This document shows positions 53,435-62,760 of a stretch of 64,000 bases of DNA, piece by piece. The DNA comes from Roseiarcus sp963782255. Its GTDB lineage: Bacteria > Pseudomonadota > Alphaproteobacteria > Rhizobiales > Beijerinckiaceae. Under the pieces are notes generated by a model that saw nothing but the letters and a program-made list of their open reading frames with translations, had not been told where the DNA came from and searched no databases. The stretch covers positions 2,232,001 to 2,296,000 of the forward strand of contig CAWAIS010000001.1 in assembly GCA_963782255.1 (NCBI GenBank). The letters are read 5' to 3'. The stretch's first letter is position 1, and the number at the start of each line of letters is the position of its first letter. The position numbers and the translations under genes were made by a program.

Positions 53435-54103
53435 TCATACGGTCACGGCCGATCGCGGTCCTGAAGCGGACGGGCCTTGACCAGTCCGCTTTCGTTGCCG
53501 AGGCCGGCGGGACGTCAGTCCCAGGAGGGCGAGCGCCGCGTCGATCTGGCGCTCGAAGATCTCGGGCGCGGGCGATCCGGTCCCTAGGACTAGCTCCTGA
53601 TACGCGTCGCCCAGCGCGAGCTGGACGAGTTGCTCGGCGACGATAGGCGCTGTCGCGGCATCGTGATGTTCCGCCCACAGCTGCGCGATCACAGCGCGGA
53701 CCTGGCGCGGCCCCGCCTCCCAAAAAAGGCGCCCCAGTCCCGGCATCCGGTCGGCCTCCGCGACAATGGCGCGGTAAAGGCGGACGCTGTCCGGGCCAGC
53801 GACCCCGGCCGCGAACGTCAGGAGCAGTTCGCGCAGCCGCTCCCGGGCAGGCAGCGAGCTGCGCGGCGGCTGGAGGACCTCGGGCGCACACATCGCCTCG
53901 ACCAGCGCCTGCACCAGCGCCTCTTTCGATCGGAAGTGGCGATAGATGGTCTGCTTGCCCACGCCAGCTTCGGCAGCGACAGCATCCACCGAACCTTGCG
54001 CGAACCCCTCGCGCATGAACACCGCGCGCGCGCCGTCGAGAATCGCCGCGCGTTTGGCGGGATCGAGGACCCGTCCGGGTCGTTGCGAGGTCGCATTTGT
54101 CAT
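53435..54103 (-). CDS. TetR-family transcriptional regulator
   Basis: The 222-residue regulator has an N-terminal helix-turn-helix (AVAAEAGVGKQTIYRHFRSK, with GARAVFMREGF before it) and a TetR C-terminal ligand domain rich in Ala/Leu. It is divergent from a SnoaL-like gene, sharing an 81-bp gap with inverted repeats. It likely represses itself and the neighbouring SnoaL-DoxX genes. The ligand is unknown. Confidence 0.92.
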   Translation of the reverse strand: MTNATSQRPGRVLDPAKRAAILDGARAVFMREGFAQGSVDAVAAEAGVGKQTIYRHFRSKEALVQALVEAMCAPEVLQPPRSSLPARERLRELLLTFAAGVAGPDSVRLYRAIVAEADRMPGLGRLFWEAGPRQVRAVIAQLWAEHHDAATAPIVAEQLVQLALGDAYQELVLGTGSPAPEIFERQIDAALALLGLTSRRPRQRKRTGQGPSASGPRSAVTV

Positions 54104-54112
54104 GAGCGCTCC

Positions 54113-54164
54113 TTGACGAGACTGGGCGTCTCGCTATCTAGGAAATGCGATACCGACCAGTCTC
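54113..54164 (+). promoter_or_regulatory. Promoter with overlapping TetR operator candidates
   Basis: A sigma70-like TTGACG (54113-54118), 16-bp spacer and TATCTA (54135-54140) face the SnoaL gene. CGAGAC-TGGGC-GTCTCG (54117-54133) is an inverted repeat within the promoter. GAGACTGG (54118-54125) is repeated inversely as CCAGTCTC (54157-54164). Such sites between a tetR gene and its divergent target are the usual place for the repressor. Confidence 0.6.
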
Positions 54165-54184
54165 GTTTAGAGCAGGAGTCCCCA

Positions 54185-54610
54185 ATGTCAACCGATCATG
54201 TCAAGCTCGGCCACCTATTCGCCGAGATCGTGTCCGGCCACGACGTGTCGCGCTTCGATGAGATCGTCGCGCCCGGCTATGTGAACCACAACCCCTTCGC
54301 CGAGCCCGGTCCCGAGGGCGTCAAGAAGGCCTTCGGCGCGATCATCGAGGGCGTGCCCGACCTCAAGGCGTTCGCCGAAGATGTCTTCGTCTCGGCGGAC
54401 GGCGCGCGCGTGGTGGGCCGCTATCGATATGAGGGCACGCATACTGGGAACTTCCTCGGCTATCCCGCGACGGGCAACGCCTTTGCCATGCGCTCGATCG
54501 ATATCTGGCTGGTCAAGGACGGACGTTTTGTCGAGCACTGGGACGAGCTCAACACACTAGACATCTTCAGCCAGGTCGGCGCCGTGCCGCCGCTTGGCCA
54601 GCCGTCGTAA
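54185..54610 (+). CDS. SnoaL-like ester cyclase-family protein
   Basis: The 141-residue protein has the SnoaL fold: FDEIVAPGYVNHNPFAEPGP and FAEDVFVSADGARVVGRYRY, then RSIDIWLVKDGRFVEHWDEL. These are small proteins acting on polyketides or unknown ligands. It is probably controlled by the divergent TetR and is followed by a DoxX-like gene, an arrangement common in Proteobacteria. Confidence 0.88.
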   Translation: MSTDHVKLGHLFAEIVSGHDVSRFDEIVAPGYVNHNPFAEPGPEGVKKAFGAIIEGVPDLKAFAEDVFVSADGARVVGRYRYEGTHTGNFLGYPATGNAFAMRSIDIWLVKDGRFVEHWDELNTLDIFSQVGAVPPLGQPS

Positions 54611-54647
54611 CGCAGCCGATCCAGCGGCCAACGAGGTGCAAACTTCC

Positions 54648-54977
54648 ATGCAGGTAGGCAAACTCGTCGCGGTCTGGCTTCCGATCGCGCTCGGCATCGT
54701 GATAATCGGGGCCGGGGCGGTCAATTTCGTCGGTCCTGGATCGGTCCGCAACTCCTTCTCGCGTTGGGGTTATCCGGCCGGTTTTCATCGGGTGACTGGC
54801 GGCCTCGAGGTGACCGCAGGATTGCTGCTGCTGATCCCAGCTACGTCGCGTGCCGGCGCGATCGGCAGCGCCGCGATCCTTCTCGCCGCGGTGATGACGC
54901 TGATTCGTCATCGCGACTGGACGCACCTGCCGGGCGCCGTTGTGCTGACGGCGGTGGCGGTAACGATCCGAGGATAG
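54648..54977 (+). CDS. DoxX-like membrane protein
   Basis: The 109-residue protein has four predicted membrane helices (VAVWLPIALGIVIIGAGAVN, then TGGLEVTAGLLLLIPATSRA, GSAAILLAAVMTLI and PGAVVLTAVAVTI). The layout fits DoxX_2/DoxD-like proteins. ATG 54648 is chosen. It starts 37 bp after the SnoaL gene, so co-transcription with it is probable. Confidence 0.75.
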   Translation: MQVGKLVAVWLPIALGIVIIGAGAVNFVGPGSVRNSFSRWGYPAGFHRVTGGLEVTAGLLLLIPATSRAGAIGSAAILLAAVMTLIRHRDWTHLPGAVVLTAVAVTIRG

Positions 54978-54997
54978 AATAGGCGGCCGTGGCGTAG

Positions 54998-55054
54998 GCG
55001 TTCGCGTCGCGCGGCCACGGCGTGATCGTCAACATCGGCTCGACCGTCGCCTAA
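54998..55054 (+). pseudogene. Short-chain dehydrogenase fragment
   Basis: The 18 codons before TAA 55052-55054 read AFASRGHGVIVNIGSTVA. This matches the SDR 'G.IVNI.S...' strand-and-Ser segment. Neither the start nor the rest of the gene is present, so it is a scar of a lost neighbour. Confidence 0.4.
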
Positions 55055-55227
55055 TGGCCGAGTTGCGGACTTTGATTGGAGCGTCCGTTTTCCCACACTA
55101 AATTTCTAGGCCCGACGCGTGTGGCGGCAACCCACGGCCGCGGGCTCGATCCAGCGAAAGTAATCCATTCGCGGGCGTGACAAAGCAGGCGGGTTTGCTC
55201 TATTTGTAAATCCGGAAGGCGCGGTCG

Positions 55228-57174
55228 ATGAGCGAGACCCGAAAAATCGCTGCGATCCTTGTCTCGGACGTGGTGGGCTACAGCCGGCTCGCCAGCATGG
55301 ACGAGGATCGTACGTTGTCGCGGCTGCGGGGGCTGCGCAGCGATCTGATCGATCCCGCGATCGCCGTGCACCGCGGGCGTATCGTCAACCGAACTGGCGA
55401 TGGCAGCCTCATCGAGTTCCGCAGCGTGGTCGACGCAGTGCGCTGCGCGCTCGAGATTCAGAACGGCATGGTCGAGCGCAATGCGGGCGTACCGGCCGAG
55501 CGCCGCATCGAATTTCGTATCGGCATTCACTTGGGCGACATCGTTGAGGAGAGCGACGCCGCTCTCATGGGCGACGACGTCAATATCGCCGCGCGATTGG
55601 AAGGCATTTGCGAGCCGGGCGCGATCTGTCTCTCTGAGGACGCCTATCGGCAGGTCAGGAGGCGGCTCGATCTCGCTGTCACCGACCTTGGTCCCACGCA
55701 ACTCAAAAACATCGCCGAGCGGGTCCGGGTCTATTCGCTGAGAGTCGGCGTCGCGGCCGAGGCGAAGCCGGCGGAGCCCCACCCCCCACCGACAACCGTC
55801 GCGGCGAAGAAGCTTCGCGTGCCAACCCCGCTTGTCGCCGCGATTGCCGCCTTTTGCCTCATTGTCGCGGCTACAACCTGGCATCTTCTCGTTTTCGATA
55901 GGCCCGAGTCGAACACTCTCAGTGCGCAGTCCGAAGCCGCACGCCTTTCCGTCGTGGTGTTGCCGTTCGCCAATCTCAGCGGCGACCCGACGCAGGACTA
56001 CCTCGTCGACGCTGTGACCAACTCATTGACCACCAGCATCGCGCGCCTCCCCGGCAGCTTCGTGATCGCGCGCAATACGGCCTCCACCTACAAGGGCAAG
56101 CCGACCGACGCGAGGGCCATCGGCGAGGATTTGGGGGTGCGCTATGTGCTGGAGGGCTCGGTGCAACCCGAGAGCGATCGGGTGAGGGTCAACGCCCAGC
56201 TCATCGACACCCACAGCGGCGCCCACTTCTGGGCCGAACAATTCGATACACCCCGCGCCGATTTGTTGCAGACCCAGGATGAGATCATCGCGCGTCTGGC
56301 GCGCGCGATGCAATTTCAACTCCCCGCGGCCGAGGCTGCCCGTCTCAGAAGGGCGCCCGGGGCAAGCGCCAACGCCGAGGATCTGGCTCTACAGTGCGCC
56401 GTAACCACAGTACTCAGCGGCGAAAATTTCGGTAACGCAGCGGACACGGGTTACCGCTTCTGTGAACAGGCGCTCGACACTGATCCCAACAATGTCCTCG
56501 CCATGAACATACTGTCCGTCAGGTTCTGGGCGCCGGCCGCGCTCGGCCTCAGCGCCGACCCCTTGGCCGACCTCAAGCGGGCGGACGAGTTGGCGTCACG
56601 ATCGCTCGCCCTCGATCCAAATTACGCCTACGGCCACGAGAACAGGGCCTATATACTTCTAGCCCAGGGGCGTCCCGACGAAGCGATCCCCGAGGCCGAA
56701 CGCGCGCTCGCCCTGGACCCTGCCGACGTGGATCCTTATGCGAACCTGGGCTTCTGCTACCTATACCTCGGACAATTTGAGAAGGGTCTCGAATTTCTGG
56801 ACAAGGCGATTCGGCTCAGTCCGCACGACCCGGCTCTGGCATTTTGGTATGACGGGAAAGCAGACGCCTATTTCGGGCTGAAGCAGTATGATCAGGCGAT
56901 CGAATGGGCCCGCCGGGCGATCGCGATCAACCCCAATTCAATTCCGTTTGCGCATAGACATCTCATCGCAGCGCTTGTTTTGACTGGTCATGCGGCGGAA
57001 GCCCATGAGGCGCTCCAGCATTACCTCGCGCTCCCTGCCAGCGGACCGAGGACGCTCACGACTTGGAAGGCGGTCGGGGCTCAATTCACTAAACCGCGCA
57101 GCGATCCGCGCGTTCTCGAAGCCGTGGGCCGGCAAATCGAGGGCCTTCGCAAGGCGGGGCTGCAGGAGGAGTGA
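55228..57174 (+). CDS. Adenylate/guanylate cyclase with TolB-like and TPR domains
   Basis: The 648-residue protein has a class III cyclase catalytic domain at about 5-170. Metal Asp14 is in AAILVSDVVGYSRL, a second Asp in NRTGDGSLIEF, and NIAARLEGI holds the transition-state Asn and Arg. One membrane helix follows at about 197-218, then a FlgO/TolB-like domain at 230-355 (LSVVVLPFANLSGDPTQDYL), and TPR repeats at about 440-620. This architecture is common in Rhizobiales. It probably makes cAMP in response to a periplasmic or TPR-bound signal. The Asp/Asn/Arg set suggests it is active. Confidence 0.87.
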   Translation: MSETRKIAAILVSDVVGYSRLASMDEDRTLSRLRGLRSDLIDPAIAVHRGRIVNRTGDGSLIEFRSVVDAVRCALEIQNGMVERNAGVPAERRIEFRIGIHLGDIVEESDAALMGDDVNIAARLEGICEPGAICLSEDAYRQVRRRLDLAVTDLGPTQLKNIAERVRVYSLRVGVAAEAKPAEPHPPPTTVAAKKLRVPTPLVAAIAAFCLIVAATTWHLLVFDRPESNTLSAQSEAARLSVVVLPFANLSGDPTQDYLVDAVTNSLTTSIARLPGSFVIARNTASTYKGKPTDARAIGEDLGVRYVLEGSVQPESDRVRVNAQLIDTHSGAHFWAEQFDTPRADLLQTQDEIIARLARAMQFQLPAAEAARLRRAPGASANAEDLALQCAVTTVLSGENFGNAADTGYRFCEQALDTDPNNVLAMNILSVRFWAPAALGLSADPLADLKRADELASRSLALDPNYAYGHENRAYILLAQGRPDEAIPEAERALALDPADVDPYANLGFCYLYLGQFEKGLEFLDKAIRLSPHDPALAFWYDGKADAYFGLKQYDQAIEWARRAIAINPNSIPFAHRHLIAALVLTGHAAEAHEALQHYLALPASGPRTLTTWKAVGAQFTKPRSDPRVLEAVGRQIEGLRKAGLQEE

Positions 57175-57252
57175 TACGGGCTTTCCGCCTGTCTGCTGGC
57201 CGCTGGCGTGGAGGTGTGTGCTTAAGTCCGTGCGCGAGGCGTAGCTTTCCCC

Positions 57253-58232
57253 CTATTGCGGCAGCGGGTCGAGCTCCGGCCAGCCGTCCGCGCTCCAGCG
57301 CAGCGGCGAGAATTGGAGTTTCGAAGCCCCGGCGGCGTCGCCGTCGTAATAGTGGAAGGTGAGCCAGTCGCCGCGCGATGTTTTCACCGCCTCCTGCCCG
57401 CCGGGGCCGATGAAGCGGCCGGTCGTCGCGAGGAGGAGCGTGCCGCCGCCCTGAAGCATCGCTTTCCCGTCCCGGTCGCGGTACGGACCCTCGATCCGGT
57501 CGGCGCGGCCGACGCGAATGTTGTAGGTCGAGGCCACGCCCTCGCAGCATTGGTCGAAGCTCACGAAGAGATAGAACTTGCCCGCGTGTTCGAGGATCGA
57601 GGACGCCTCGATCGCGCCGCCGTTGCGTCCGGCGAGCGCAATAACCGGCGTCATTTCGCTGATGAGCTTGCCGGTTTCGGGATTGAGCTCGCGGAGCTTG
57701 ACGCCCGACCAGAACGACCCGAAGGCGAGATAGGCGCGGCCGTCCGACGTGTCGATCCGGAACGGGTCAATCGCGTTGAAGTCGTCGCCGGCCTTCGACA
57801 TCAGGACAAGGCCCTGGTCCCGCCAGCCCTCGCCGGGCTTTGACGGGTCGAAGGCCGTATTGGTCATGAGGCCGATGGCGCTCGCGTTGCTGCCGAAGCT
57901 CGACAGGCAATAATAGAGGAAGACCGTCCCGCCGCGCCGGCTGACCGAGGGCGCCCAGACGTTGAGCGGTTGGAACCCGAGCGCATCTGCGGCCCATTTG
58001 GGCACGCCCTTGCCGATCGCGCCCGCGTCCGTCCACCGGACTCCGTCGGGAGAGGTCTTGACCTTGACGGCGCCGCGAGCGCGTCCCTGCTCGCCGGTGC
58101 CGAAGGCGGCGTATTTGCCGTCGACCTCGATGATCGAGGGATCGTGGATCAGCGTGTCGCCGGTGAGCTGCGGCTGGACCGCGGCGCGGCGATGAGGATG
58201 AGAGCTGCGAGCGCGACGAGCGCGCGCCTCAA
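57253..58232 (-). CDS. Secreted GH43-family glycoside hydrolase, apparently frameshifted after the signal peptide
   Basis: The main part reads as a GH43 five-bladed propeller: LTGDTLIHDPSIIEVDGKYA holds the general base Asp (HDP), NVWAPSVSRRGGTVFLYYCL follows, then the DDFNAIDP loop and EASSILEHAG with the catalytic Glu. Arabinan or related side chains are likely substrates. In another frame, a TTG at 58232 overlapping the serS stop begins LRRALVALAALILIAAP, a signal peptide. One missing base near 58175-58190 would join them. The GTG at 58005 within the mature part is not a natural start because it would remove the HDP motif. Confidence 0.72.
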
Positions 58233-59623
58233 GCTCGCGCCTCGATTTTCGTCAGCCCGCCCATATAAGGGCGCAATGCCTCGGGGATCGCGACCGAGCC
58301 GTCGGGCTGCTGGTAGTTCTCCAAGACCGCGACCAGCGCCCGGCCGACCGCGACGCCGGAGCCGTTCAGCGTATGGACGAAGCGGGTCGACTTCGCGTCG
58401 GCCGCTTTGAACCGCGCGTTCATCCGCCGCGCCTGGAAGTCGCCGCAGACCGAGCAGGACGAAATCTCGCGATAGCGTCCCTGCCCCGGCAGCCATACTT
58501 CGATGTCGTAGGTCTTTCGCGAGGCGAAGCCGAGGTCGCCGGTGCAAAGCGCGACGGTGCGGAAATGCAGACCGAGACGCTTCAAGACCTCCTCGGCGCA
58601 GGCCGTCATCCGCTCGTGCTCGTCGCGCGCCTCATCCGGCGTCGTGATCGAGACGAGCTCGACCTTCTCGAACTGGTGCTGGCGGATCATGCCGCGCGTG
58701 TCTTTGCCCGCCGCTCCCGCTTCCGCGCGGAAGCAGAGCGTGCCGGCCGTGAAGCGGAGGGGCAGCGTCTTTTCGTCGACGATGCTTTCGCGCACGAGGT
58801 TGGTCATCGGCACTTCGGCGGTCGGGATGAGCCAGTATTTTTCGCTTAACTGAACGAAGTCGAGGCCGCCGAAAGTGGTCGGGCTTGGTGAATTTTTGTA
58901 GCGCTCCCTCACGCTCCGCTCGACGGCTTCGTTGATGGTCTCGTTCCGAGTGGCAATGAACTGGTCCTCGCGGAACTTCGGCAGTTGCGCTGTCCCATAC
59001 ATCGCCGAGTCCCGCACCAGCACCGGCGGGGCGACTTCGGTGTAGCCGTGCTCCGTCGTGTGCAGATCGAGCATGAACTGGGTCAGCGCCCGCGAGAGGC
59101 GCGCGAGCGCGCCCTTGAGCACGACGAAGCGCGCGCCGGACAGCTTGGCCGCGGCGTCGAAGTCCATAAGTCCCAGCGCTTCGCCGATCTCGAAATGCTC
59201 TTTCGGCGTAAAGTCTTGCGGAAACTCGGGCGGCGCCCCGTGGCGGCGCACCTCGAAGTTGTCGCTCTCGTCCTTGCCGTCCGGCGTGTCGTCGAACGGC
59301 AGGTTCGGGATCTCGGCCAGCGCCTTGTCAAGCGCGTCCGTCGTCTCGCGCTCGGCCGCCTCGAGTTCCGGCATGGTCGCCTTGAGGCCCGCGACCTCGG
59401 CCTTGAAGTCCTCCGCCGCGACCGCATCCTTGCGCGCCATCGCAAGGCCCACCTGCTTCGAGGCGGCGTTGCGGCGCTCCTGCGCGCGCTGCAATTCGAG
59501 AATCGCGGCGCGGCGCTTTTCGTCCAGCGCGATCAAGGATTCGGCGAGTGGAGGCAGGCCGCGGCGCGCAAGGCCTGCGTCAAAGATTTGAGGATTGTCG
59601 CGGATCGCCTTGATATCGTGCAT
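58229..59623 (-). CDS. serS: Seryl-tRNA synthetase
   Basis: A class II synthetase of 464 residues. The N-terminal tRNA-binding coiled coil (about 30-115) is followed by motif 2 TLCFRAEAGAAGKDTRGMIR and motif 3 LNGSGVAVGRALVAVLENYQ, with FEKVELVSITTPDEARDEHE in between. The C-terminus ends TKIEARA. It lies upstream of the GH43 gene, with overlapping stop and start. Confidence 0.97.
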   Translation of the reverse strand: MHDIKAIRDNPQIFDAGLARRGLPPLAESLIALDEKRRAAILELQRAQERRNAASKQVGLAMARKDAVAAEDFKAEVAGLKATMPELEAAERETTDALDKALAEIPNLPFDDTPDGKDESDNFEVRRHGAPPEFPQDFTPKEHFEIGEALGLMDFDAAAKLSGARFVVLKGALARLSRALTQFMLDLHTTEHGYTEVAPPVLVRDSAMYGTAQLPKFREDQFIATRNETINEAVERSVRERYKNSPSPTTFGGLDFVQLSEKYWLIPTAEVPMTNLVRESIVDEKTLPLRFTAGTLCFRAEAGAAGKDTRGMIRQHQFEKVELVSITTPDEARDEHERMTACAEEVLKRLGLHFRTVALCTGDLGFASRKTYDIEVWLPGQGRYREISSCSVCGDFQARRMNARFKAADAKSTRFVHTLNGSGVAVGRALVAVLENYQQPDGSVAIPEALRPYMGGLTKIEARA

Positions 59624-59630
59624 GGATCAC

Positions 59631-60509
59631 CTAAAGAGCGGGCGCGCGACGGCTGAGCGCCCAGTCGCCGAACACGTTGAGCGCGAGGCCTGCCATTACC
59701 AGAACGCCGCCGAATAGCTCAACCGGCCGCAAAGGTTCGGCGAACACGACCGCCCCAGCGACCATGCCGACGACCGGCACGAGAAGCGCGAACGGCGCGA
59801 CCGTCGCCGCCGAGTAATGCGCCAGCAGCCGCGCCCAGAGGCCAAAGCCGAACACCGTGCCCGCATAAGCGACGACGAGCACGCTGACGGCGAGGCGCCA
59901 GCTGGGATGCGCGAGCGCGAGCAGCGGACCCGGCCCGTCCACTGCGAGCGAGAGCGCCAGCAAGGGCAGCGGCGCGGCGAGGCTCGACCAGAGGGTGAAG
60001 GCGAGCATGTCCACCCGGCCCACGGTTTTGGCGATCACGTTGGCCGAGCCCCAAAAGAAGGACGCAAGCACCACCAGGAGAAACGGACCGAAGCTCGCGC
60101 CGGCGAGCCTCGCCGAACCGATGACGACCATCCCTGCGAAGGCGACGAGCCCGCCGAGGACCTGGGTGCGCCGCGGGAATTCGCGCAAGAAGGCCCATGC
60201 CAGCGCGATGGTGAAGAACGCCTGCGCCTGGACCACCAGCGAAGCGAGCCCGACCGGGAAGCCGTCGTGGATGGCGATGAACAGGAGGCCGAACTGCCCG
60301 ACGCCCAACAAGAGGCCGTAGAACGCGACCTTCCACGCCGGCGCCTTCGGCGGGCGGACGAAGAGGACGCCGGGGAAAGCGGCGAAAACGAACCGCAGCG
60401 CCGAAAGCATCAAGGGCGACGTCTCGCCGACTCCAACCTTGATCGCGATGAAGGTGAGGCCCCAGACGATGGCGACGCTGACCGCGAGGAGGATGTCGCG
60501 CGGGGTCAC
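59631..60509 (-). CDS. EamA/RhaT-family transporter
   Basis: The 292-residue inner-membrane protein has about ten helices in two EamA repeats (VAIVWGLTFIAIKVGVGETS and ASFFWGSANVIAKTVGRVDM). GTG 60509 is chosen because family similarity starts there; a TTG at 60551 is an alternative. It is probably an exporter of amino acids or other metabolites. It is only 7 bp from serS and could be co-transcribed with it. Confidence 0.9.
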   Translation of the reverse strand: MTPRDILLAVSVAIVWGLTFIAIKVGVGETSPLMLSALRFVFAAFPGVLFVRPPKAPAWKVAFYGLLLGVGQFGLLFIAIHDGFPVGLASLVVQAQAFFTIALAWAFLREFPRRTQVLGGLVAFAGMVVIGSARLAGASFGPFLLVVLASFFWGSANVIAKTVGRVDMLAFTLWSSLAAPLPLLALSLAVDGPGPLLALAHPSWRLAVSVLVVAYAGTVFGFGLWARLLAHYSAATVAPFALLVPVVGMVAGAVVFAEPLRPVELFGGVLVMAGLALNVFGDWALSRRAPAL

Positions 60510-60752
60510 GCAGCGGCATGCGGCCGGTCGGCCGGGACTCGAGCGGCGCAAACGGTGAGAGGCATGCGGCCATTATGGTCGCCGCGGGCGACATGCGCCA
60601 TTCAAAAGCGCCGACAAGCCGCATCGCGGTCATTGGCGGAAAGGGCAAAAAGGCGGCGCGCGAATCGGCATTTCGCGCGCCGCGCCCGAATATGCCGACC
60701 GCCTGTGGGAGGAGAGGACTTGGCGGACGGGTCCCCGGGTCTTTGAGCCGGT

Positions 60753-60938
60753 TTAGTAAGCGAAGCTCGGCGCGGCGTGCTGCGGAGGCTGGGCGGCGAC
60801 CGTTTCCCGGCGGTCGGCGATGGAGCGCCTTTTCGCCTCGATAATGGCGCTGTCGATCAGATAGAGCAGGAAGGCCTCGCCGGCGACCTCGGCCATTCTC
60901 CGGGCTCTGATCAATTCGATCAAGATCAGTTCATACAT
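60753..60938 (-). CDS. Small helical hypothetical protein, 61 residues
   Basis: MYELILIELIRARRMAEVAG and EAFLLYLIDSAIIEAKRRSI give two hydrophobic/charged helices, followed by a short tail ending HAAPSFAY. The even hydrophobic pattern suggests a real protein. No recognised family; the start may be TTG 60941. Confidence 0.5.
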   Translation of the reverse strand: MYELILIELIRARRMAEVAGEAFLLYLIDSAIIEAKRRSIADRRETVAAQPPQHAAPSFAY

Positions 60939-60941
60939 CAA

Positions 60942-61360
60942 CTGTCATCATCTCAACTTAAAGAAGCCCGTCTCTTCATGCCGAAGCGGAAAATAGAGCG
61001 GCCTTAATCACGGTCAGATCAATCCCGTGTTACGGAATCATTCGACAATAAGGTCAGTCTTGAGGCTAACCTTACGAGAGCTAGTTAACAATTGGACACT
61101 TTGACGCATCAGGCGATTTTCGATTCGGAGATTACATTCAATTTACAATGTGGGCGAAGACAAAGCTGACCGGCGTATTGCATAGGATGGCCGTGCGAGC
61201 CGCCGTAGCGCGGGAGCGGCCAACCCGAGAGCCCTAGTCCGCGGGATGCGCGTAGAGCTTTGGAAGTGCGAGCGGAGTTCACGACATCGTCCGATCTCCA
61301 AGCGCGCAGTCGGACCTGGTTATCGACCCGCAAGGAGCTTGGCGAGCGCCGCAGCGCGGA
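60942..61360. other. Gene-free region upstream of the small protein and downstream of tatC
   Basis: The stretch is lower in GC than its surroundings, especially 60945-61150. I found no gene, RNA or repeat; promoter-like TTGACG/TTGACA hexamers occur but no confident pair. It could hold promoters for the small protein (minus). Confidence 0.4.
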
Positions 61361-62149
61361 TCATGTGCCCGCGTTGGTCTGGGCCGCCGCCGCGTCGCGC
61401 CGCCTCTCGACCCATCTGACCGCGATCACCGAGCCCTCGTAGAGCGCGAGCATGGGGAGCGCGAGCGAGCTCATGCTGATGAGGTCGGGGGGCGTCAGGA
61501 TGGCGGCGATGCCGACCACCGCCACGATCGCGTAACGCCGCATCCGCACGAGATACGCGGAGTCGATGATCCTCACATGGCCAAGAAGCGTCAGAATGAC
61601 AGGTAGTTGGAAGGCGATCCCGAAGGCGAAGATGAGCGTCATGATGAGTGACAAATACTCGCTCACCTTGGGCAGAAGCTCGATTGTCGCCTCGCCCGGG
61701 GTATTGACCTGCTGCAGCGACACCGAAAACCGGATGAGGAGCGGCATGACCGCGAAATAGACGAGCAGCGCCCCGAACAGGAAGAAGATCGGCGTCGCAA
61801 TTAGATAGGGCAGAAACGCCTGACGCTCGTGCTTGTAGAGGCCTGGCGCTATGAACTTGTAAAGCTGCACCGCGATCACCGGAAAGGCGATCACGGCCGC
61901 GCCGAACATGCTGAGGCGGATGTTGGTATAGAACTGCTCGAGGAAATGGGTCGCGATCAGGGTCGCCTTGTCCGCGCCGACCACCCGCACATAGGGCTCG
62001 GTCAGCACGTTGTAGATCGTGCGCGAGAAATAGAAGCAGACGATGAAGGCGGCGAAAAAGGCGTAGAGCGCCCGGATCAGACGCGCGCGAAGCTCGATCA
62101 GATGGTCCATCAACGGCGCCTTGGTGGCGTCGATGTCCTCCTGGCTCAT
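61361..62149 (-). CDS. tatC: Sec-independent translocase TatC
   Basis: The 262-residue membrane protein with six helices binds twin-arginine signals and recruits TatA. DHLIELRARLIRALYAFFAA and LTEPYVRVVG are conserved N-terminal parts; FEQ-type PLLIRFSVSL and FGIAFQLPVILTLLGHV follow. It overlaps tatB by 4 bp. Together with tatB and tatA it supplies the export route that the P450-like protein would use. Confidence 0.95.
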   Translation of the reverse strand: MSQEDIDATKAPLMDHLIELRARLIRALYAFFAAFIVCFYFSRTIYNVLTEPYVRVVGADKATLIATHFLEQFYTNIRLSMFGAAVIAFPVIAVQLYKFIAPGLYKHERQAFLPYLIATPIFFLFGALLVYFAVMPLLIRFSVSLQQVNTPGEATIELLPKVSEYLSLIMTLIFAFGIAFQLPVILTLLGHVRIIDSAYLVRMRRYAIVAVVGIAAILTPPDLISMSSLALPMLALYEGSVIAVRWVERRRDAAAAQTNAGT

Positions 62150-62679
62150 TCCGCGGCGCTCTGACTGGCGCCGGGGCCCGCCTGCGACGTCGGGGCCGCC
62201 GCCGGGGTGTGCATCCCGGATTCATGCGGCGCGACCGCCCTCGCCTTCTCGTTGAGCGCTTCCAATTCCTTGCGGACGTCCTCCAGGTCCGCCTCGACCT
62301 TGGCGTCCGCGACGATTCCCGCGGGCGCTTCATGCTCGGACGCCGGAGCGAGCGCTGGCGAGCTCAGCGCAACGGGGGCCGTCCCGATCTCGGCCGACCG
62401 CTCCGCCGCCTTGATGTCGTCCCTGATCATCCCGGCCGGATCGAACTTGGCGTCGATCTTGGCCTGGTCGCCCAGCGCATTGAGCTCCTTGCGGACGTTT
62501 TCCAGATCGGCCTCGCGCATCGCGTCCATGAACTGGCCCTGGAACTCGGCCGCCATGCGCCGCATCTTGCCGAGCACCTGGCCGACCGTGCGCATGACGC
62601 GCGGCAAATCCTTCGGCGGGATCACCGCGAGCGCGACGATAGCGACGACCATCAGTTTGCCAATGTCAAAGTCGAACAT
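62146..62679 (-). CDS. tatB: Sec-independent translocase TatB
   Basis: The 177-residue protein has the typical N-terminal helix with FDFDIGKLMVVAIVALAVIP followed by PKDLPRVMRTVGQVLGKMRR, an amphipathic helix. The remaining 110 residues are Ala/Glu-rich. It sits between tatA and tatC and overlaps tatC. Confidence 0.93.
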   Translation of the reverse strand: MFDFDIGKLMVVAIVALAVIPPKDLPRVMRTVGQVLGKMRRMAAEFQGQFMDAMREADLENVRKELNALGDQAKIDAKFDPAGMIRDDIKAAERSAEIGTAPVALSSPALAPASEHEAPAGIVADAKVEADLEDVRKELEALNEKARAVAPHESGMHTPAAAPTSQAGPGASQSAAE

Positions 62680-62760
62680 GGAGGGACGGATCCGGCCAAG
62701 CGCATTTCAGGAAGGCCCGAGGGCGTCCCCTCTCTCGTCAGCGTCGATTTGGGGACGGGC

